64,000 nt of DNA from Cryoendolithus antarcticus (taxonomy: Eukaryota > Ascomycota > Dothideomycetes > Cladosporiales > Cladosporiaceae), in contig NAJO01000044.1 of NCBI GenBank assembly GCA_002077065.1, positions 300,382-364,381 of the forward strand, in the 5' to 3' direction. Under the pieces are notes generated by a model. It did not search any database, was not told the origin of the DNA, and saw only the letters and a program-made list of their open reading frames with translations. The translations under genes were made by a program, and so were the position numbers. Of the stretch, positions 1 to 11,887 are shown in pieces. Each line of letters opens with the position of its first letter. The stretch's first letter is position 1.

Positions 1-1973
1 GCCTCTGGCAACTAGTCAAGCAGCTCGACGCAAAAGAAATCGCAAGCTGGAACCAACTCGCGCAAGATCTTGGCGTAGAGCCCCCAGACACAGCGAAAGG
101 CCAGTCCGTGCAGAAGATCGCGCAGTACACGGTACGCTGCAAGCGATGGATGCGCGCGATGCATATAGATGCTTTCTTCGAGTACTTACTGGGAAAGCAG
201 CACGCTTATTTCCTCGAGATCCCGCATCCGGAGCATCCGTATCCAGCTGGTGGGAGGGATCAGGTGCCTACTGAAGAGGATCTTGCGGTGAGGGCACTGG
301 ACCCGTCGTTCAGACCCAAGCGTGGAAGGCGCAGGAACTCGGATGTCGAGCGGGATGAGGAGAATGAGGCGCGGGCTAAGCTGGCGAGGGCGAATGGTGT
401 GGAGCCAGCTTCGGCGTATCCGAGGTCAGCGATGCCGATGTCTGCGCATCCTGGGGCGCAGCAGCATGATCCGTGGACTGCTGTGTCTTCGCATCCACAG
501 CCGTTCCATCACTGGCCGAGCGCGCAGCTGGCGTCTTCGCACTCGGCAATTACTCCTTCGGTACCACAGCACCTGCGATGGCAGGCACCGAACTCTGCTA
601 TTACGCCGGCTACGCCTCATCCGATGACCGCGCACCCTGGAGGCACGCATCTCGATCCGGCGTTCGCGAACGAGCCACAGTCCGCCATCACACCATCGAC
701 TGCGAAAAGAAAGCGCAAGCATGGTCCAGCGGTGTCGAGTGCATGGCCCTCGTCGACACCAACAGGCGGCAGACCACGAGGCAGACCCCCAGCGTCGCGA
801 CCACTAGCGACAGAACCTAGTCCGTTCTCTGCATTCCCAGCGAGTAGACTTGGCGCATCGTCCATGTCGCCCAGTGCAGACGCCATAGCAGCGACACCAG
901 AGGATGTTGATATGCCACCTCCGCCGCTGCAGCAGCCGCAGAGCGCTGGTGGCAGTCGCGGGCATCGGCTAAGTTTGCAGGTTCCGCAGCATACCGGTGG
1001 ACCAGTCAGACTTGCTACACCACCACCGCCTGTCGTGACTGTGAATGGAGGTGAGGTAGCAGCTTCGGAGAGTGAAGGCCGAGGCGTCTCGTTCACGCCA
1101 GAGAGTATGGCCAGTCTACCAGCGCCGACCGCCATGATCTCGTACACCGGGCAAAGTTCAGACGCACCGCCCTTCACACGCGAAGCTTTACACAGAGTCC
1201 TGACTACCGATCTCCTGCTTGCCCAATTGGCGGGACGCGCAACTCGTCTAACCTCGTCAGAAGCCAGAAGCCTAGCGGAAGTCATTCTGAGCCGCCTGCT
1301 CACAACGCCACCCTCCCACTCCTTCACGCGCGTAGCCAATGCCCTCACAACAGCAGCCTCCTGGCTCGGCCTAGGCGACCAGCTCAATGTTCCGCCTGGT
1401 GCCGCCTCCGGCTCCCGCAAAAAGCTAACGACAACCCGCTTTCGCATGTCGGCAGATGGCTACGAGGAGATCATCTCACCGTCCACGACCCTCCCACCAC
1501 CTCAGCCCAGCGAGTCCACAAGTATAAGAGAAGTCTTCGACCTATCATGGACCGCCACCCTCGGCGCCTGCACAGCCAGCTTCGCCCTCTCAGACCTCTC
1601 CCTCCCCTCTCCTGCACCCTCCCGCGCCTCCGCCGCCTCAGACGCAGAAGCAGACATCCACAACCTCGTCCTCTCTACCGCTCTCACTGCCGCCTCCCGC
1701 CTTCCCTTAACCCGCCTCTCTGGCCTGCACAACGAGGCCTTCGATCTCGATGGCCTGGCTTCCAGAGGCGCGAGGCTGAGCTATGAGCGGCGAGGGTTGG
1801 CGCAGGGGACGCGAAGCGGTGAGGCTTGGGAGGAAGCTGGACGGGGGGCTGATGGCGAGATTGATTGGCGCGGGAGGTGCAGGGCGTTGGAGTTTGGGAC
1901 TATGCTTGCTAAGGGGGAGATGGAGCGGTATAGGGAGAGAGTGCTGGAGGGGGTGTTGGATTTGTTGATTTGA
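1..1973 (+). CDS. abp2: ARS-binding protein 2 (Abp2) family, 5' truncated
   Basis: The frame is open from base 3 of the window without an ATG, so the gene begins upstream. The visible N-terminal 120 residues (LWQLVKQLDAKEI..., then ...RCKRWMRAMHIDAFFEYLLG) look like the conserved domain of fungal Abp2 proteins, which in fission yeast bind AT-rich replication-origin DNA. The rest is low complexity: Pro/Ser/Ala/His-rich with several SAITP-type repeats (about residues 140-210), a basic KRKRK stretch and a PRGRPP AT-hook-like core. A short conserved-looking C-terminal part follows, ending at the TGA at 1971-1973. A nuclear, origin- or chromatin-binding role is known for the family; it is inferred here. 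No intron is needed in the visible part. Confidence 0.75.
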   Translation, partial: LWQLVKQLDAKEIASWNQLAQDLGVEPPDTAKGQSVQKIAQYTVRCKRWMRAMHIDAFFEYLLGKQHAYFLEIPHPEHPYPAGGRDQVPTEEDLAVRALDPSFRPKRGRRRNSDVERDEENEARAKLARANGVEPASAYPRSAMPMSAHPGAQQHDPWTAVSSHPQPFHHWPSAQLASSHSAITPSVPQHLRWQAPNSAITPATPHPMTAHPGGTHLDPAFANEPQSAITPSTAKRKRKHGPAVSSAWPSSTPTGGRPRGRPPASRPLATEPSPFSAFPASRLGASSMSPSADAIAATPEDVDMPPPPLQQPQSAGGSRGHRLSLQVPQHTGGPVRLATPPPPVVTVNGGEVAASESEGRGVSFTPESMASLPAPTAMISYTGQSSDAPPFTREALHRVLTTDLLLAQLAGRATRLTSSEARSLAEVILSRLLTTPPSHSFTRVANALTTAASWLGLGDQLNVPPGAASGSRKKLTTTRFRMSADGYEEIISPSTTLPPPQPSESTSIREVFDLSWTATLGACTASFALSDLSLPSPAPSRASAASDAEADIHNLVLSTALTAASRLPLTRLSGLHNEAFDLDGLASRGARLSYERRGLAQGTRSGEAWEEAGRGADGEIDWRGRCRALEFGTMLAKGEMERYRERVLEGVLDLLI

Positions 1974-2077
1974 TGTGTCGGGACTGTAGAAGCGGGGGCA
2001 GAGGTGGGCGAGGGATCCGGAGGAGTTGTGCGCTGGGATCGAGAGACAGTCGTGGTGTAGGAGGAAGCTTCGGGACT

Positions 2078-2686
2078 TCAAGCCCTCAACGTCACATCCC
2101 CGTAACCCAGCACACCTCCCGCAGCAGCAGCAGCCAGCCAACTCCACTCCAGCCATTGCAGTCCTTGCAGCAGACCCTCAGTCGCTTTGCTCGCCTCGTT
2201 ATACTCGCTCATCCCCGGCACCGGAATCCTCGTTCCTGCGTTCTTGCCATCCGAGGGAGCCCAGTACGAGGCGATGTATTTCCTCGCGAATACGTGAGCG
2301 AGAAGCAGGGCGGGGGAGGTAGTGTACATGGCCCATCGAGGCAGAAAATGCGGATCCAGAAACAACAGCGTACTCGTCACCAAGCTCAGTACAACCTACA
2401 TCACACCCGTCAGCCCAGCCACCCCACATCACCATAATCGTCTAACCGCGATCCACCACCAAGCAACGAAAAGCCAACATACCATCACACCACCCACCCC
2501 CTGCGTCTTCCTTGTCTTCCACAGCTCATCCTCAATGGTCTTGGAGTACTTCGCCGCTTTCTCCGTGGCGGACTCGTAGATTTGCAGGTTTGAGATTGCG
2601 ATGTAGGACTTTTGGGCGGTGTAGAGGGCCAGGAGGGTTTGGAGGGCATGGATGAGGCGGGGAGGGGAGAGGGGGATGGGGGACAT
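2078..2686 (-). CDS. small conserved fungal membrane protein
   Basis: Two exons on the minus strand, 2686-2483 and 2395-2078, are joined across an 87-bp intron with a GTATGT donor and a TGTAG acceptor. The product is about 173 residues. The N-terminal half is amphipathic (start MSPIPLSPPRL). It is followed by two hydrophobic segments, one around GGVMVVLSLVTSTLLFL and one around WAMYTTSPALLLAHVFA, and an Ala/Gly-rich C-terminal segment that may be a third. I recognise the overall pattern as a short integral membrane protein conserved in filamentous fungi, but I cannot name a function. The upstream leader is strongly pyrimidine-rich on its coding strand, as in many fungal promoters. It is divergent from the CENP-C gene, with 422 bp between the starts. 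Confidence 0.65.
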
Positions 2687-3108
2687 TGTGAGCGTTGTGG
2701 GGGGGGAGAGAGGAGGTGGAGGGTGGAGGGCTCTCGGGGGTGGAGAGGGTGGGCGCGCTTGGTTGGAGAGTGGAGTTATCGAAGCATAAGAAAGGTGTTT
2801 TTATTGTGAGAGATGTTCCTGTTGGTTCTCATAGCCAATGGCAGCTCATGGTGGGGGTTTGTATGCGGAACAACTTCCGCCCTCCGGAAGTATCCGTCAA
2901 AGTGTCAACAAACATCCTGGTAGCAACGCACCGTAGAGTCCAGCACTTTGCGCCAGCGAGCATTGCAGTCGTCGCGTATCGATATTGTCGCCGTCGCTCA
3001 CTTTTGAACGCTCAAAGTACCCTTGCGACTCATACATCCGACAAACTGGAGCTGGGCAAAGAAAACGTGCCGCCGGCACGCGGCGCGTCACTCGCAAAGA
3101 CAGTCGAG
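2687..3108. promoter_or_regulatory. divergent promoter region, membrane protein / CENP-C
   Basis: Gene-free 422 bp between two divergent starts. The left 100 bp is a purine-rich (GGAGGG-type) tract on the plus strand, i.e. a CT-rich leader for the minus-strand gene. No TATA box or known operator was recognised. Confidence 0.4.
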
Positions 3109-5504
3109 ATGGAGCCGAGGAAGACACCGTCACAGCAGCATACGCCTGGGAGGAAGGGGAGGACAGGAAACCAGTACTTCGATGTGGGCAAAGTTGGACG
3201 GTGAGTGGACTTGAAGTGAGGAGACACAAGACAGGACTGACGGTGGGACAGGAAAACGGGCATCACGCTCAAGGACACGGGACTGCGCGATGAGCATGGC
3301 ATGGAGCCCATGGCGGGCATCTTCTCATCGCCTGTCAAGTCGCCGCAACGATCGCCGCAGACCAAGGGATATGTGGTGATTAGTTCCGAGGGTATGCAGG
3401 AGAGTGAGTGCTGTGTCTGGTGCTGCAGTATGGATGTAGGCACGACTAACAAGACACAGGCTCCGGCAGAGACGTTGATACCACCCTTCACATGCGAAAG
3501 ACTCCCCGACTACCGCCACCTCGCGCTTCGACACCAAAGCACACGAACATCGGCTCACCCAAGCGGATGTCCTCTTCGAAGCCGCAATCGCGTAGCACGG
3601 ACTTCCCTCCCGCCAGCGAGATCAGCCCAGCAGGGACATCGCATGCACCCGCGAACCGTAAGATCGACTTCAACAATCGACATGGCGTGCGAATGAGCAT
3701 CGAAGATGTCAGTCCCTTTAAGCCGAAGCGGACGTTGAGGCGATCGGTGGGCAGCGCGCGGCAGGATCCGTTCATGTCGAGTGCGCAGGCTGGAGAGATT
3801 TCAAGCGAGCTTGGTGGTCTGCCCAAGCTGCCTTCTTTCACGGATGCGGGTGCAGACGAGGAGCAGGATCTGTTGAACCAGCAGCTTGTAGACGACCAGC
3901 CTGTCATGTTCAACGATGACTATGAGCCGGAGCCAGAGCTTGGATCTGCGAACAAGAGCATACAGGAAGCGTTGGCATCTGCGGAGAGCTTTTTGGCATG
4001 GTCTGCGACGAGAAGTTCAGGATCGAAGGCGAAGGAGGCTCGGACTGCTGGTCCGCATTCGACACCACTTGCTCCGCAACCACAAAACACCAGAAAGCGC
4101 ACACGCGCCAGTCTCACCGACGAGACGAACACGGTTGACGATAGTATCGAGCAAGTCGACAACAGCATCTCGCAGCTCTCGACGACATCAAACAAACGCC
4201 CTCGTGGCCGCCCACGAAAGTCCTCAGTAACAGTCCTCCGCGACTCCCCCGACCCACGAGATGCGACGATCGACCCAGCCCTCCTGGACCACTCAGACAC
4301 CTTCATCCCGCCGCCCGGATCCGACCACCACCCCTCAGACGAGGATGAAGAAGCAGATCCGACGCACATCTCAATTGAAGACGAGGAGGACGGAGAGGAC
4401 GAAGACGCCGCTCCTGTAGTCCATCCCTCGCCCGCAGAACCCCGCAAAACCAAGGCACCCAAACCCCGCGCGCCTCGCGAACGAGATCCAAATACTCAGA
4501 TCCGCCGCGTGCCCACGTTCTCCCCAAACCGCTCGAAATCCGCCTCCGCCCCTCCTCGATCCCCGTCCAAGCGCGCCGGCAGCGTTAGCAACGTTGCCCT
4601 CCGCGCCAGCACGCCTTTCGAAGACGCGCAGCAGCGCGTGTCCCGCTCCGGTCGCCCGATCCTCGCACCGCTCAAACACTGGGCAGGCGAAGCGTACGTA
4701 TGGAAGAACGGCGAGGTTGAGGGCGTGATTAGGGCGGATGAGGTGAAGACGCCGAAGAAAGCGAAGGCGAAGGCGAAGAAGAGGAAGAGTCGGAAAGCTG
4801 CACGAGGGGGAGGGTTGAGCGATGTGGAGGAGGGAGATGAGGAGGAGAGCGGCGAGGAGAGTCTAATGCCTGATGATTGGGAGGAGAGCTTGGGCGTTGT
4901 GGCGGGCACAGTAGCAGCCTGGGATCCCAGCTTACAAGCCGCTAACCCCGACTTCACCGTCCGCGAAGGTATGCTTTCCCTTCCCTCCACTATCCCTTCT
5001 ACCCTACTGACATGGTTCTCAGACCTCGCATTCGCCCCCAGCGCCCTGCTCCCTCATCCCGTCCCCGGCTCAGCATTCAGCTACGCCAAGATCCTCACAC
5101 TCCCTTTCTTCGGCTCCGGTATTGTGGAGATCCCTCCACGCGGCGAGAAACGCGCAAAGAATGCGCGGAAGATGCAGATGGTCTTTTTCGTGCATGAGGG
5201 GAAAGTCGGGGTACGCGTTGGACCGGGACCGGGCGATGCGAAAGGGAGGAGAGGAAGTGGAGGGGGGGAGAGGGAGGATGGTATGAATGAGTTTGCGATT
5301 TCCAAAGGCGGGGTTTGGGTTGTGCCGAGAGGTGAGTTCTTTGATTTCCCTCCAGTGAAGAAGGGGATGCAGGGGTATGAGGATGCATGCTGACGATCTG
5401 TGACAGGCAATATTTACAGCATCACGAACGAGTCGCGCACGAAGACTGCGCGGATCTTCTTCGCGCAGGGGTGTGAGGTTGAGGCTGAGAGCTCCGGTCG
5501 ATGA
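3109..5504 (+). CDS. mif2: inner kinetochore protein CENP-C / Mif2
   Basis: Five exons (3109-3200, 3252-3403, 3460-4968, 5023-5331, 5407-5504) give 719 residues; all joins keep frame and intron 2 has a GACTAAC branch site. The N-terminus contains the Mif2 motif (YFDVGKVGRKTGITL...). The middle is acidic and basic low complexity with an AT-hook (KRPRGRPRK). At about residues 478-498 lies the CENP-C signature (RSGRPILAPLKHWAGE), which in the family contacts CENP-A/H2A nucleosomes. A C-terminal cupin-like domain follows (ALLPHPVPGSAFSYAKIL... to MVFFVHEGKVGVRV), used for dimerisation in Mif2. The protein bridges centromeric chromatin to the outer kinetochore. Intron 3 (54 bp) is a multiple of three and also translates through, but only splicing gives the expected cupin start. 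Confidence 0.9.
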
Positions 5505-6523
5505 AGAGACACGAGACGTTTCGTATACAGCTTGTTAGGATTTGAGTCACGCAGACTGCATGTGGCTGGGCTTCTTGGATGACGATGATTGGGAAGCCAG
5601 ATACCCCTTTGCGCAGCAGTTCTCATGCTGAACCCGTCGTCTCTTGTACGAAATGATCATGCTTGTCCCTTTCCCCTCATGCATGGCGTAGCACACTGCT
5701 CTCTGCGGATTCCGATGCCATCACAAGAGCTTGCAAAAGTCATTGTCGCCTATTCGATTCGGTAATGTACTTGGTCTCGATGCATGTTTGATTGATGCGT
5801 GCACATTGAAGGGTTAGTGTTGCGCAAATGTGGTTGGGGTTGGGGTAAACTTCGAGGCCGGCAACGCCATCACATGGCCCTCGGTGCTCAGTATCTTGTC
5901 ATGGTCCAGCGAGCAGCTGCGCAAGAGTGCATGGATAATATTGGAGATGATCCGAAGGTGTTGTGGCGCTCTTGTCAGTGTGTATCAAATTTCTGCCTCC
6001 ACTCGCGTAGTCTGTGTCAGATATGCGTTGATGGTGTTGTCACTTCCACAGACAGATGACTAGTACCCCCGAGAATGACAACAATCGAAGGTGTGAGCCT
6101 GTATCAAGTTTTGCAGCGTATATCTACATGCGTGTTCTCTCATGTGGTGCTACAGTATCGAGCTCCATGGCCAAGATCTGTCTCGCTAAATCCCATGAGG
6201 AAGAGTAGCAACAACGGGAACGAAGTCCCCAGTCCTTGGACACCACGGTCCGACTGTCATGCCACCAGAGGCGATCCGAGTGACCGATATTGACCGATCT
6301 GAGCCCGACTCCTGCCATCATGGGACCATCGCGACACCATCGAGCGTGCGGTCTTGAAATCTTGCTCCAGCCGGATCTAGTGCCAGTCTCCATAGAGCCT
6401 TCGATGCGGCCGGTGAATGGCGGCAGTCATCGCAGCTATGTTCCACAACATCGCATCTCTCACGGCGAGTGAGTTCCTGCTAAGCAAGCAGCATGCATCG
6501 CATCCTTCATCCATGGCGCAAGC
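5505..6523. other. intergenic, nothing recognised
   Basis: About 1 kb between the 3' ends of the convergent CENP-C and tubulin cofactor B genes. Short open frames exist but have no family resemblance or splice logic. Confidence 0.5.
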
Positions 6524-7587
6524 TCAGAATTCCTCGTCAGAGTCATTCAGCTCGTCGTCCAGATCGTCTAGTACAGGGAAGTCACCGATTTCGATTCGAG
6601 CTGCTCGGACAAAGACGCCACACTTGGGTGCACAAGCGAAGTAGGTTTTACCGCCTACACTGCCGTCGTTCTTGCCCGTGGGCTCATCGAGCTTGACGCC
6701 GACCCATGGACCGCTGGCGCCGGGGATCTCGGGCACGAGACCGATGTAGCCGACAGTGCCGCGTCTGTGATCTGTATCAGGTAGGAGACGGCAGCGTTTG
6801 CCAGTCTGTACGCCTAATCTCACGTGTCAGTGCCTTGTGCAGCGGAGGTTAGACGAGCTCTAGGCGCTTGCACACCTCTATCCTCGACTTCCCTCCAAGA
6901 CTCTGCGACTTTCTGCTGCTCGTGCTCGGGGGCGCTGGGATCGAAGCGGCCGAGCTTGTTAGCGCGCTTATAGGCTAGTACGCTGTCGGTGCGAGTCTCG
7001 TACTCGCTTTGCGGGAGCTCGAACTTCTCGACTGCTGAGACATCGGTATAGTTTTCGCGGAGTCCTGGTGGGCGAGTGTCTGTGACCTGTGTGATAGAAT
7101 GTGATTAGTCATCCGTCCTGTAGCACAGCGGACATCGCGAGAGGGATGTAGACGACTGTAGCGAGTGAAATGTGCACAGTATAGGATCGGTCGTAGTTTT
7201 CGAATAATGTGGACTAGGTCAAAACACTAGTCGGAGAGCATGAAGACAGTTTACCAATTCCGAAGGCCAGCTCTGGATCTCGCTAGTAACACCACGATAG
7301 GACAACGGAGACGGGAGAAGGGCGGAAACAACATCACCTACCCTGATCTCAGCATAGGCCTGCAGCTTCCACGCACCCACTTCCACACTCTCGTCTGCAC
7401 TTTCGATCGGCACAGAAGCCTGCGAGCCAATCTTGATGCTCAGCTTCTGCGACCTTGCAGGCACGCCAGTAACGGGCTCAAGCTTCGCCTTGAGGGTGGC
7501 AATGCTCCAGGATGGCGATATGCGGCGCTCAGAGGATGATGAGTCGGACACGATCAGCATAGGTATGTCGTGTGATGTGGACGCCAT
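6524..7587 (-). CDS. ALF1: tubulin-folding cofactor B (CAP-Gly protein, Alf1)
   Basis: Three exons on the minus strand (7587-7342, 7086-6876, 6813-6524) encode 248 residues, the usual size for TBCB/Alf1. Exon 1 is the ubiquitin-like domain. Exon 2 carries the linker (DTRPPGLRENYTDVSAVEKFEL, ...SEYETRTDSVLAYKRANKLGRFDP), and exon 3 the CAP-Gly domain (GTVGYIGLVPE, GVKLDEPTGKNDGSVGG). The acidic C-terminus ends in DEEF, the EEY/F-type tail bound by CAP-Gly domains. The family binds alpha-tubulin and works with cofactors C, D and E in dimer assembly. Intron 1 is long (255 bp) and could hide a small extra exon; the join as given keeps frame. Confidence 0.88.
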
Positions 7588-7899
7588 TATCGTGTCTCTG
7601 CGAGCTGACTGCTGTCGCGTGCGATTATAGCGAGTCTGGAGTGGGTTGAATCAATTTCGTCCACGACCCAATGAAAACTACTCGTGAGGCCAAGAACCAG
7701 GCCAGACAGTGAAGGCTTGTTGCACAAGTGGTCACTGAATGGCGAATGGTCCTTGAGATGTTCGCGTTTGAGTTCGTATCTGCGCAGTGATGGAACACTG
7801 TTGTTTCGTCCGAAGCTACAGTGTGGGATCGATTGCCTTGGACGATCTGATCAAATCTGACTTGATTCTCACTCGGTCGAAGAAAATGGTGATGATAAG

Positions 7900-7922
7900 T
7901 ATTGCAGTAAGGTACTGCAATA
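7900..7922. repeat. perfect inverted repeat (hairpin)
   Basis: TATTGCAGTA, loop AGG, TACTGCAATA: 10-bp arms, 3-base loop. A degenerate relative (ACTGTAGTAAGGTA) follows some 40 bases downstream. Function unknown; it lies in gene-poor sequence. Confidence 0.6.
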
Positions 7923-8260
7923 AGTATAATGAGCGCACTATGTCAGATACTGTAGTAAGGTATGATGGAATGAGGTTCAGTCCTAGCGGGCGCCAAGCCA
8001 TGTATCCAACAAGAATTGTCTCCTAGGCTCCTACATAGTGGCATCGACGACTTTGTGGAAACATCATATGCTGAGGTATCCCGTATCAGATCGCACGTAC
8101 ACAAGAACTGATATGAGTGAGATGTTTAGTAGCAACACGTCCTGATTGCATCCCAGGTATCCGATGCATGTACGCATTATGCTGCGCCAGATCACCGCCA
8201 CAGAGTATCTATATATTGGTAACCTCGCTTCAAATCCCACCGAAGCATCCACGAAATCCC

Positions 8261-8527
8261 ATGGCGCAATCCCGCTTCCTCCATGCCGCGCCTAGCACGT
8301 CAGGGGCGCACGGGAAGTCGAGCGCCTCCGAGTTGCTGCGAAGCGCGCTAGAACGACACGAAACAGCGGGCTTCACCGCTAGAACGAGCCTTGGAACTCG
8401 GACTGCGGATCACTTTGGGCTCGGGGACTCGGAGCTAGTCATGCATATGTTTGAGGGGGTAGTCTCCGGTGAACATCTGTTCGACGGGCGGTGCCGAGAG
8501 GTTCGCAGCGATGACCGAAGAGTGTGA
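8261..8527 (+). CDS. doubtful short hypothetical protein
   Basis: An 88-codon frame starting MAQSRFLHAAPSTSG. The ATG sits in a good context (CCCATGG), and a TATATAT-like stretch lies about 45 bases upstream. The composition up to the FGLGDSELVMHMFEG part looks protein-like; the end may instead be spliced. No family recognised and no support from neighbours, so this may be noise. Confidence 0.2.
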   Translation: MAQSRFLHAAPSTSGAHGKSSASELLRSALERHETAGFTARTSLGTRTADHFGLGDSELVMHMFEGVVSGEHLFDGRCREVRSDDRRV

Positions 8528-10598
8528 TGAAACATTCTTCATCTCATTTCAGTTCGGCCTTATTGATGATCTTCCGCGACTGAGTCAGGCCTATGTTCAC
8601 GACAACGGTGGAACACAGATCTCGCTCACGGCCGATGTCTACTGGAGCGTAGACTGACCGATAAATGACCTAGTGAGCCGTCACGAGTCGTATTGCTGTT
8701 GGAGGTGCGGCATTGTACAGCTCAGACCTCTTCACCGCTCGAGGCAGGTAGCCGAAGAAGAGCGGTAGAAGGGCATTGTGACATTTCGATGCAGCATTCG
8801 GGGTCGGAGGATGGCGGATTGACTTCGATCAGCTGCTGCAACGACATTCCGGCCATTGTTGCGTGTGTGACACGTCTCTATCTCCATCGCTGTGCTACAT
8901 CATAGTCACGAGCGTGCGTGCCACTTTCATCTCTCGTTCCACAAGGTTCTCTCGACGTCAGTGCGCCCGTTCGAAATGCATCTAGCGTCGTGTGACACCT
9001 CGAAGCGACAGTTTCGGCAGTCAATACGAACACCTCCGATTCACCGCCTTGTCACGATGCTTCTGTCGATGCAGCTGTGCTCCGAAGCCACTCCAGCCCG
9101 ACTGCCGGGGAAGCGCTAGGGAGATCCCTACATGTCTTGGAGTGGCATGAACTATGAAACGTGAACGACTCGGAGGAACTATGATGGGCATGTCATTGAA
9201 TGGCATCGAGACGACATGGACAGCCAATCATCACGGATTGGCAACACCATCGCGGCGAAGCGGACTGGGTAGATGGGCCTCGATCCTACGCCATTGTTGT
9301 TCACTGCAACAGCGAGGCGCGCAAGCGCATGCAGATCACCGTTCGTCACGACAATGAGATCCATCGCGCATGCGCCCGCATATAGACATCCCTGAGGGCC
9401 TGGCCTTACTTTGTTGGCTTCGGACATGCCAACCTGGACCAATGAAAGTGGTTTCACACCGCTCTTCGACGTTGTTGGGTCGTCATCGGAGGCGTTCGAG
9501 TCATTCTGCACGTCAACCTTCACGACTAGAAGCGGGATCTTAGAGTCGTCACCATGAATTCAACGATGGCGTTAGAACATGCCAAATAGCACGGCAACAG
9601 CGACGAAAGCAGAGCAACGTCCGTAGGGCAGAAGCAAAGCCACAAGTCATGAGGCTGATCGACACGAGCCCGTGCAACGCGCGTGCACGGCGTGGGTGCC
9701 TCACCCTCGTGGAGCAAGGGTCAAGGCAGATCCCTCGACACTACTCGACCTCGAAAACGGGTTGATCCCGGCGTCAAATCCTCGCTACCCAAGCATGGGA
9801 TGCATGACCCGGTGCTATTACTGCAAGGCTTTTGACTACGCACTGCCCGTTCGCAGCGTGGGAAAACCTGTCATGGCCATCTCGCCGCAGCAGCTTGTAC
9901 ATGCCCGTGCGGTTTCATCCCTTGCAACGTGCTGCCACTGGCCGAGTCCTGCACCGAGTGCGCTGTCAACGACTCGGGATACCTCTGTACAGTACAGTGC
10001 TTCCTGAGTGTCGCCGCTAGACTCGCATGGCTTGTTCCGTGACTACCATCTGCCCTCTGCTCGCGCACCTTGGGTACACCCGCGAAGGCAGGCCGCATAC
10101 TTCTCTTCTTGTCTGCAGCCTCACAGATCTTGGGAACACTGACCGCCTTTGTCGTCCTACGTGGGTACCAACTCGAGTTCACCGACCGCCAGACTGTAAA
10201 GCTACTCAGCAACGGAAGCGGTGTTCGCACCGTGCTTTCAACTACACAGTGAGCGCATCGAAATCGCACAACATAATAAACACTGGACAATCAAGGGATT
10301 ACTGACTCTCGACGCCTGGCGATTCGTGATACGAGTAGGATCACTGTCAACAGAGAAGGAAAGCCTCTAGTGCACGCACAGCCCGGACGAGGTAACATCG
10401 GCCAGCCGCCCAGGGCATCCCGTGCAAACTCCCACGAGGCACTCACTTGCCAGTGGCGTGCACTTCTCGAAGGATTCGGAACACTCCGCGCAGCACACTC
10501 AACAACGTGGCAAAGCGTGCAGAAAGGCAGCGTCGTTGAGCGCCGATCAGACGTGGTGCTCAGAGGGAAGCCCACACTTAGGCATTGCAAAATTCTGA

Positions 10599-11887
10599 TT
10601 GAACGATCGAGGATTTCGTGCCGGCGACGCTTCAGCATTACCAGCGCTGGCGGACAAGCCAGAACCCGTCGCCACAGTGGATATCAACACGCTTCTGGAG
10701 GGGCCGAATGGTCGATTATCTCCTGGAAATGCCAGTGCTACCTCGAGGACTTCGCGGACATCTCGAACCTCGAGGGAATCACGATCGTCGATGTCGACGA
10801 GCGCAGGCCCGCATCACAGAACGTCGTCGGCTCAAGCATCGACAGCACTTACGTCTGTGACTCCGGTTCCTGTGACGACCACTTCTCGCAGTGTTCCGAG
10901 TCCCCCACTCTATCAGCTTCACCCGCAGTCGAATCACTATCCGACAATGCAGCCTTCATCGCACCTTGCTTCGAATTACCATGCTCAGCTGCCATCGTTC
11001 GCTCAGACGATGTCGGAACATCGACAATACTATCCGACATCAATGCCTGATCCGCGCTTACCTCCGCAATTGCCTCAACTGTATACTGGTGCAGCGACAA
11101 GTAACAAACGTCTTGCGCCACCACATCCTGCAGAGACGCCGGCGAAGAAGAAGCAATCTAAATGGACTGCTGATGAGGATGCTTCGATTATCGAGCTTCG
11201 CGGCAATGGCATGAAGTGGGAAGACATCTCGAAGCAGCTTCCTGGTCGCAGCGCGATCAGCTGTCGGCTGAGGTTCCAGAACTACCTTGAAAGACGGTCG
11301 GAGTGGGACGAGGAGAAGAAGAACAAGTTGGCGCGGCTTTACGAGAGGTGTGTTACGCAGTGGTCGACTCTTCCATATTCGAGCAGCAACACTGACACGT
11401 CACTTCCAGATTCAAGAAAGACATGTGGGAAAAGATCTCCAAAGAAATGGCACTCCCCTGGCGAGCAGCCGAAGCGATGCACTGGCAAATCGGCGAAATC
11501 GAAATGGCGCAACGCGCAAACGTGCCAGTCTTTCATCTCGCAGGTCAGGCCTTAAGCGCAAGCAGTAACACCCCGTCGTCTGGCCTGCTCGTAGACAATC
11601 GAGGTAGCACATCACCTTCCTCCCACTCCGGTACATCGGCAGGCTACTACTCGCATGGTCGTGGCCTACCTCAGCCGATATCACCTGATATGCTGAGGTT
11701 GGGTAGAATTGGGGATATCGATCTGCTGTCGCGGCAACGAGCAGACAGTGCGAGGAGCATGGCTTCCGCGTGTGGAGCTGCGAGGGCGCCTATGTTACCT
11801 CTGCCTTCGCTGGGCGAGATGAGAGACGGGGGGCCGCGGTATATGCTTCCTCCTGTTGTCACATCAGCGGAAATGGGCAGGCGATGA
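10599..11887 (+). CDS. Myb/SANT-like DNA-binding protein (5' end unresolved)
   Basis: Two exons are supported (10599-11347 and 11410-11887; intron 62 bp, GTGTGT...CCAG). The frame is closed by a stop at 10596-10598 and has no ATG until 10791, so the true first exon probably lies upstream and splices in near 10636 (after GACGCTTCAG). The N-terminal half is Ser/Thr/Pro/Gln-rich with TSR repeats. A Myb/SANT pair follows KKKQSKWTADEDASIIELRG, with the helix GRSAISCRLRFQNYL and then a second partial repeat across the intron (RFKKDMWEKISKEM, WRAAEAMHWQIGE). This arrangement is common in an uncharacterised group of filamentous-fungal Myb regulators. It is likely a nuclear transcription factor; targets unknown. 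Confidence 0.7.

Larger units (their letters stand above)
7588..10598. other. 3-kb gene-poor region
   Basis: No long or family-like reading frame on either strand. It holds one weak short candidate gene (8261-8527) and a perfect 10-bp inverted repeat with a 3-base loop at 7900-7922. The rest looks like non-coding or decayed sequence. Confidence 0.5.

Noticed and set aside
617..1447. 276-codon minus-strand frame opposite Abp2
   Set aside because: Antisense shadow of a GC-rich low-complexity coding region; no family-like content.
10370..11050. 226-codon plus-strand frame overlapping the Myb gene start
   Set aside because: Different frame from the Myb domain, begins without an ATG, and composition looks random.
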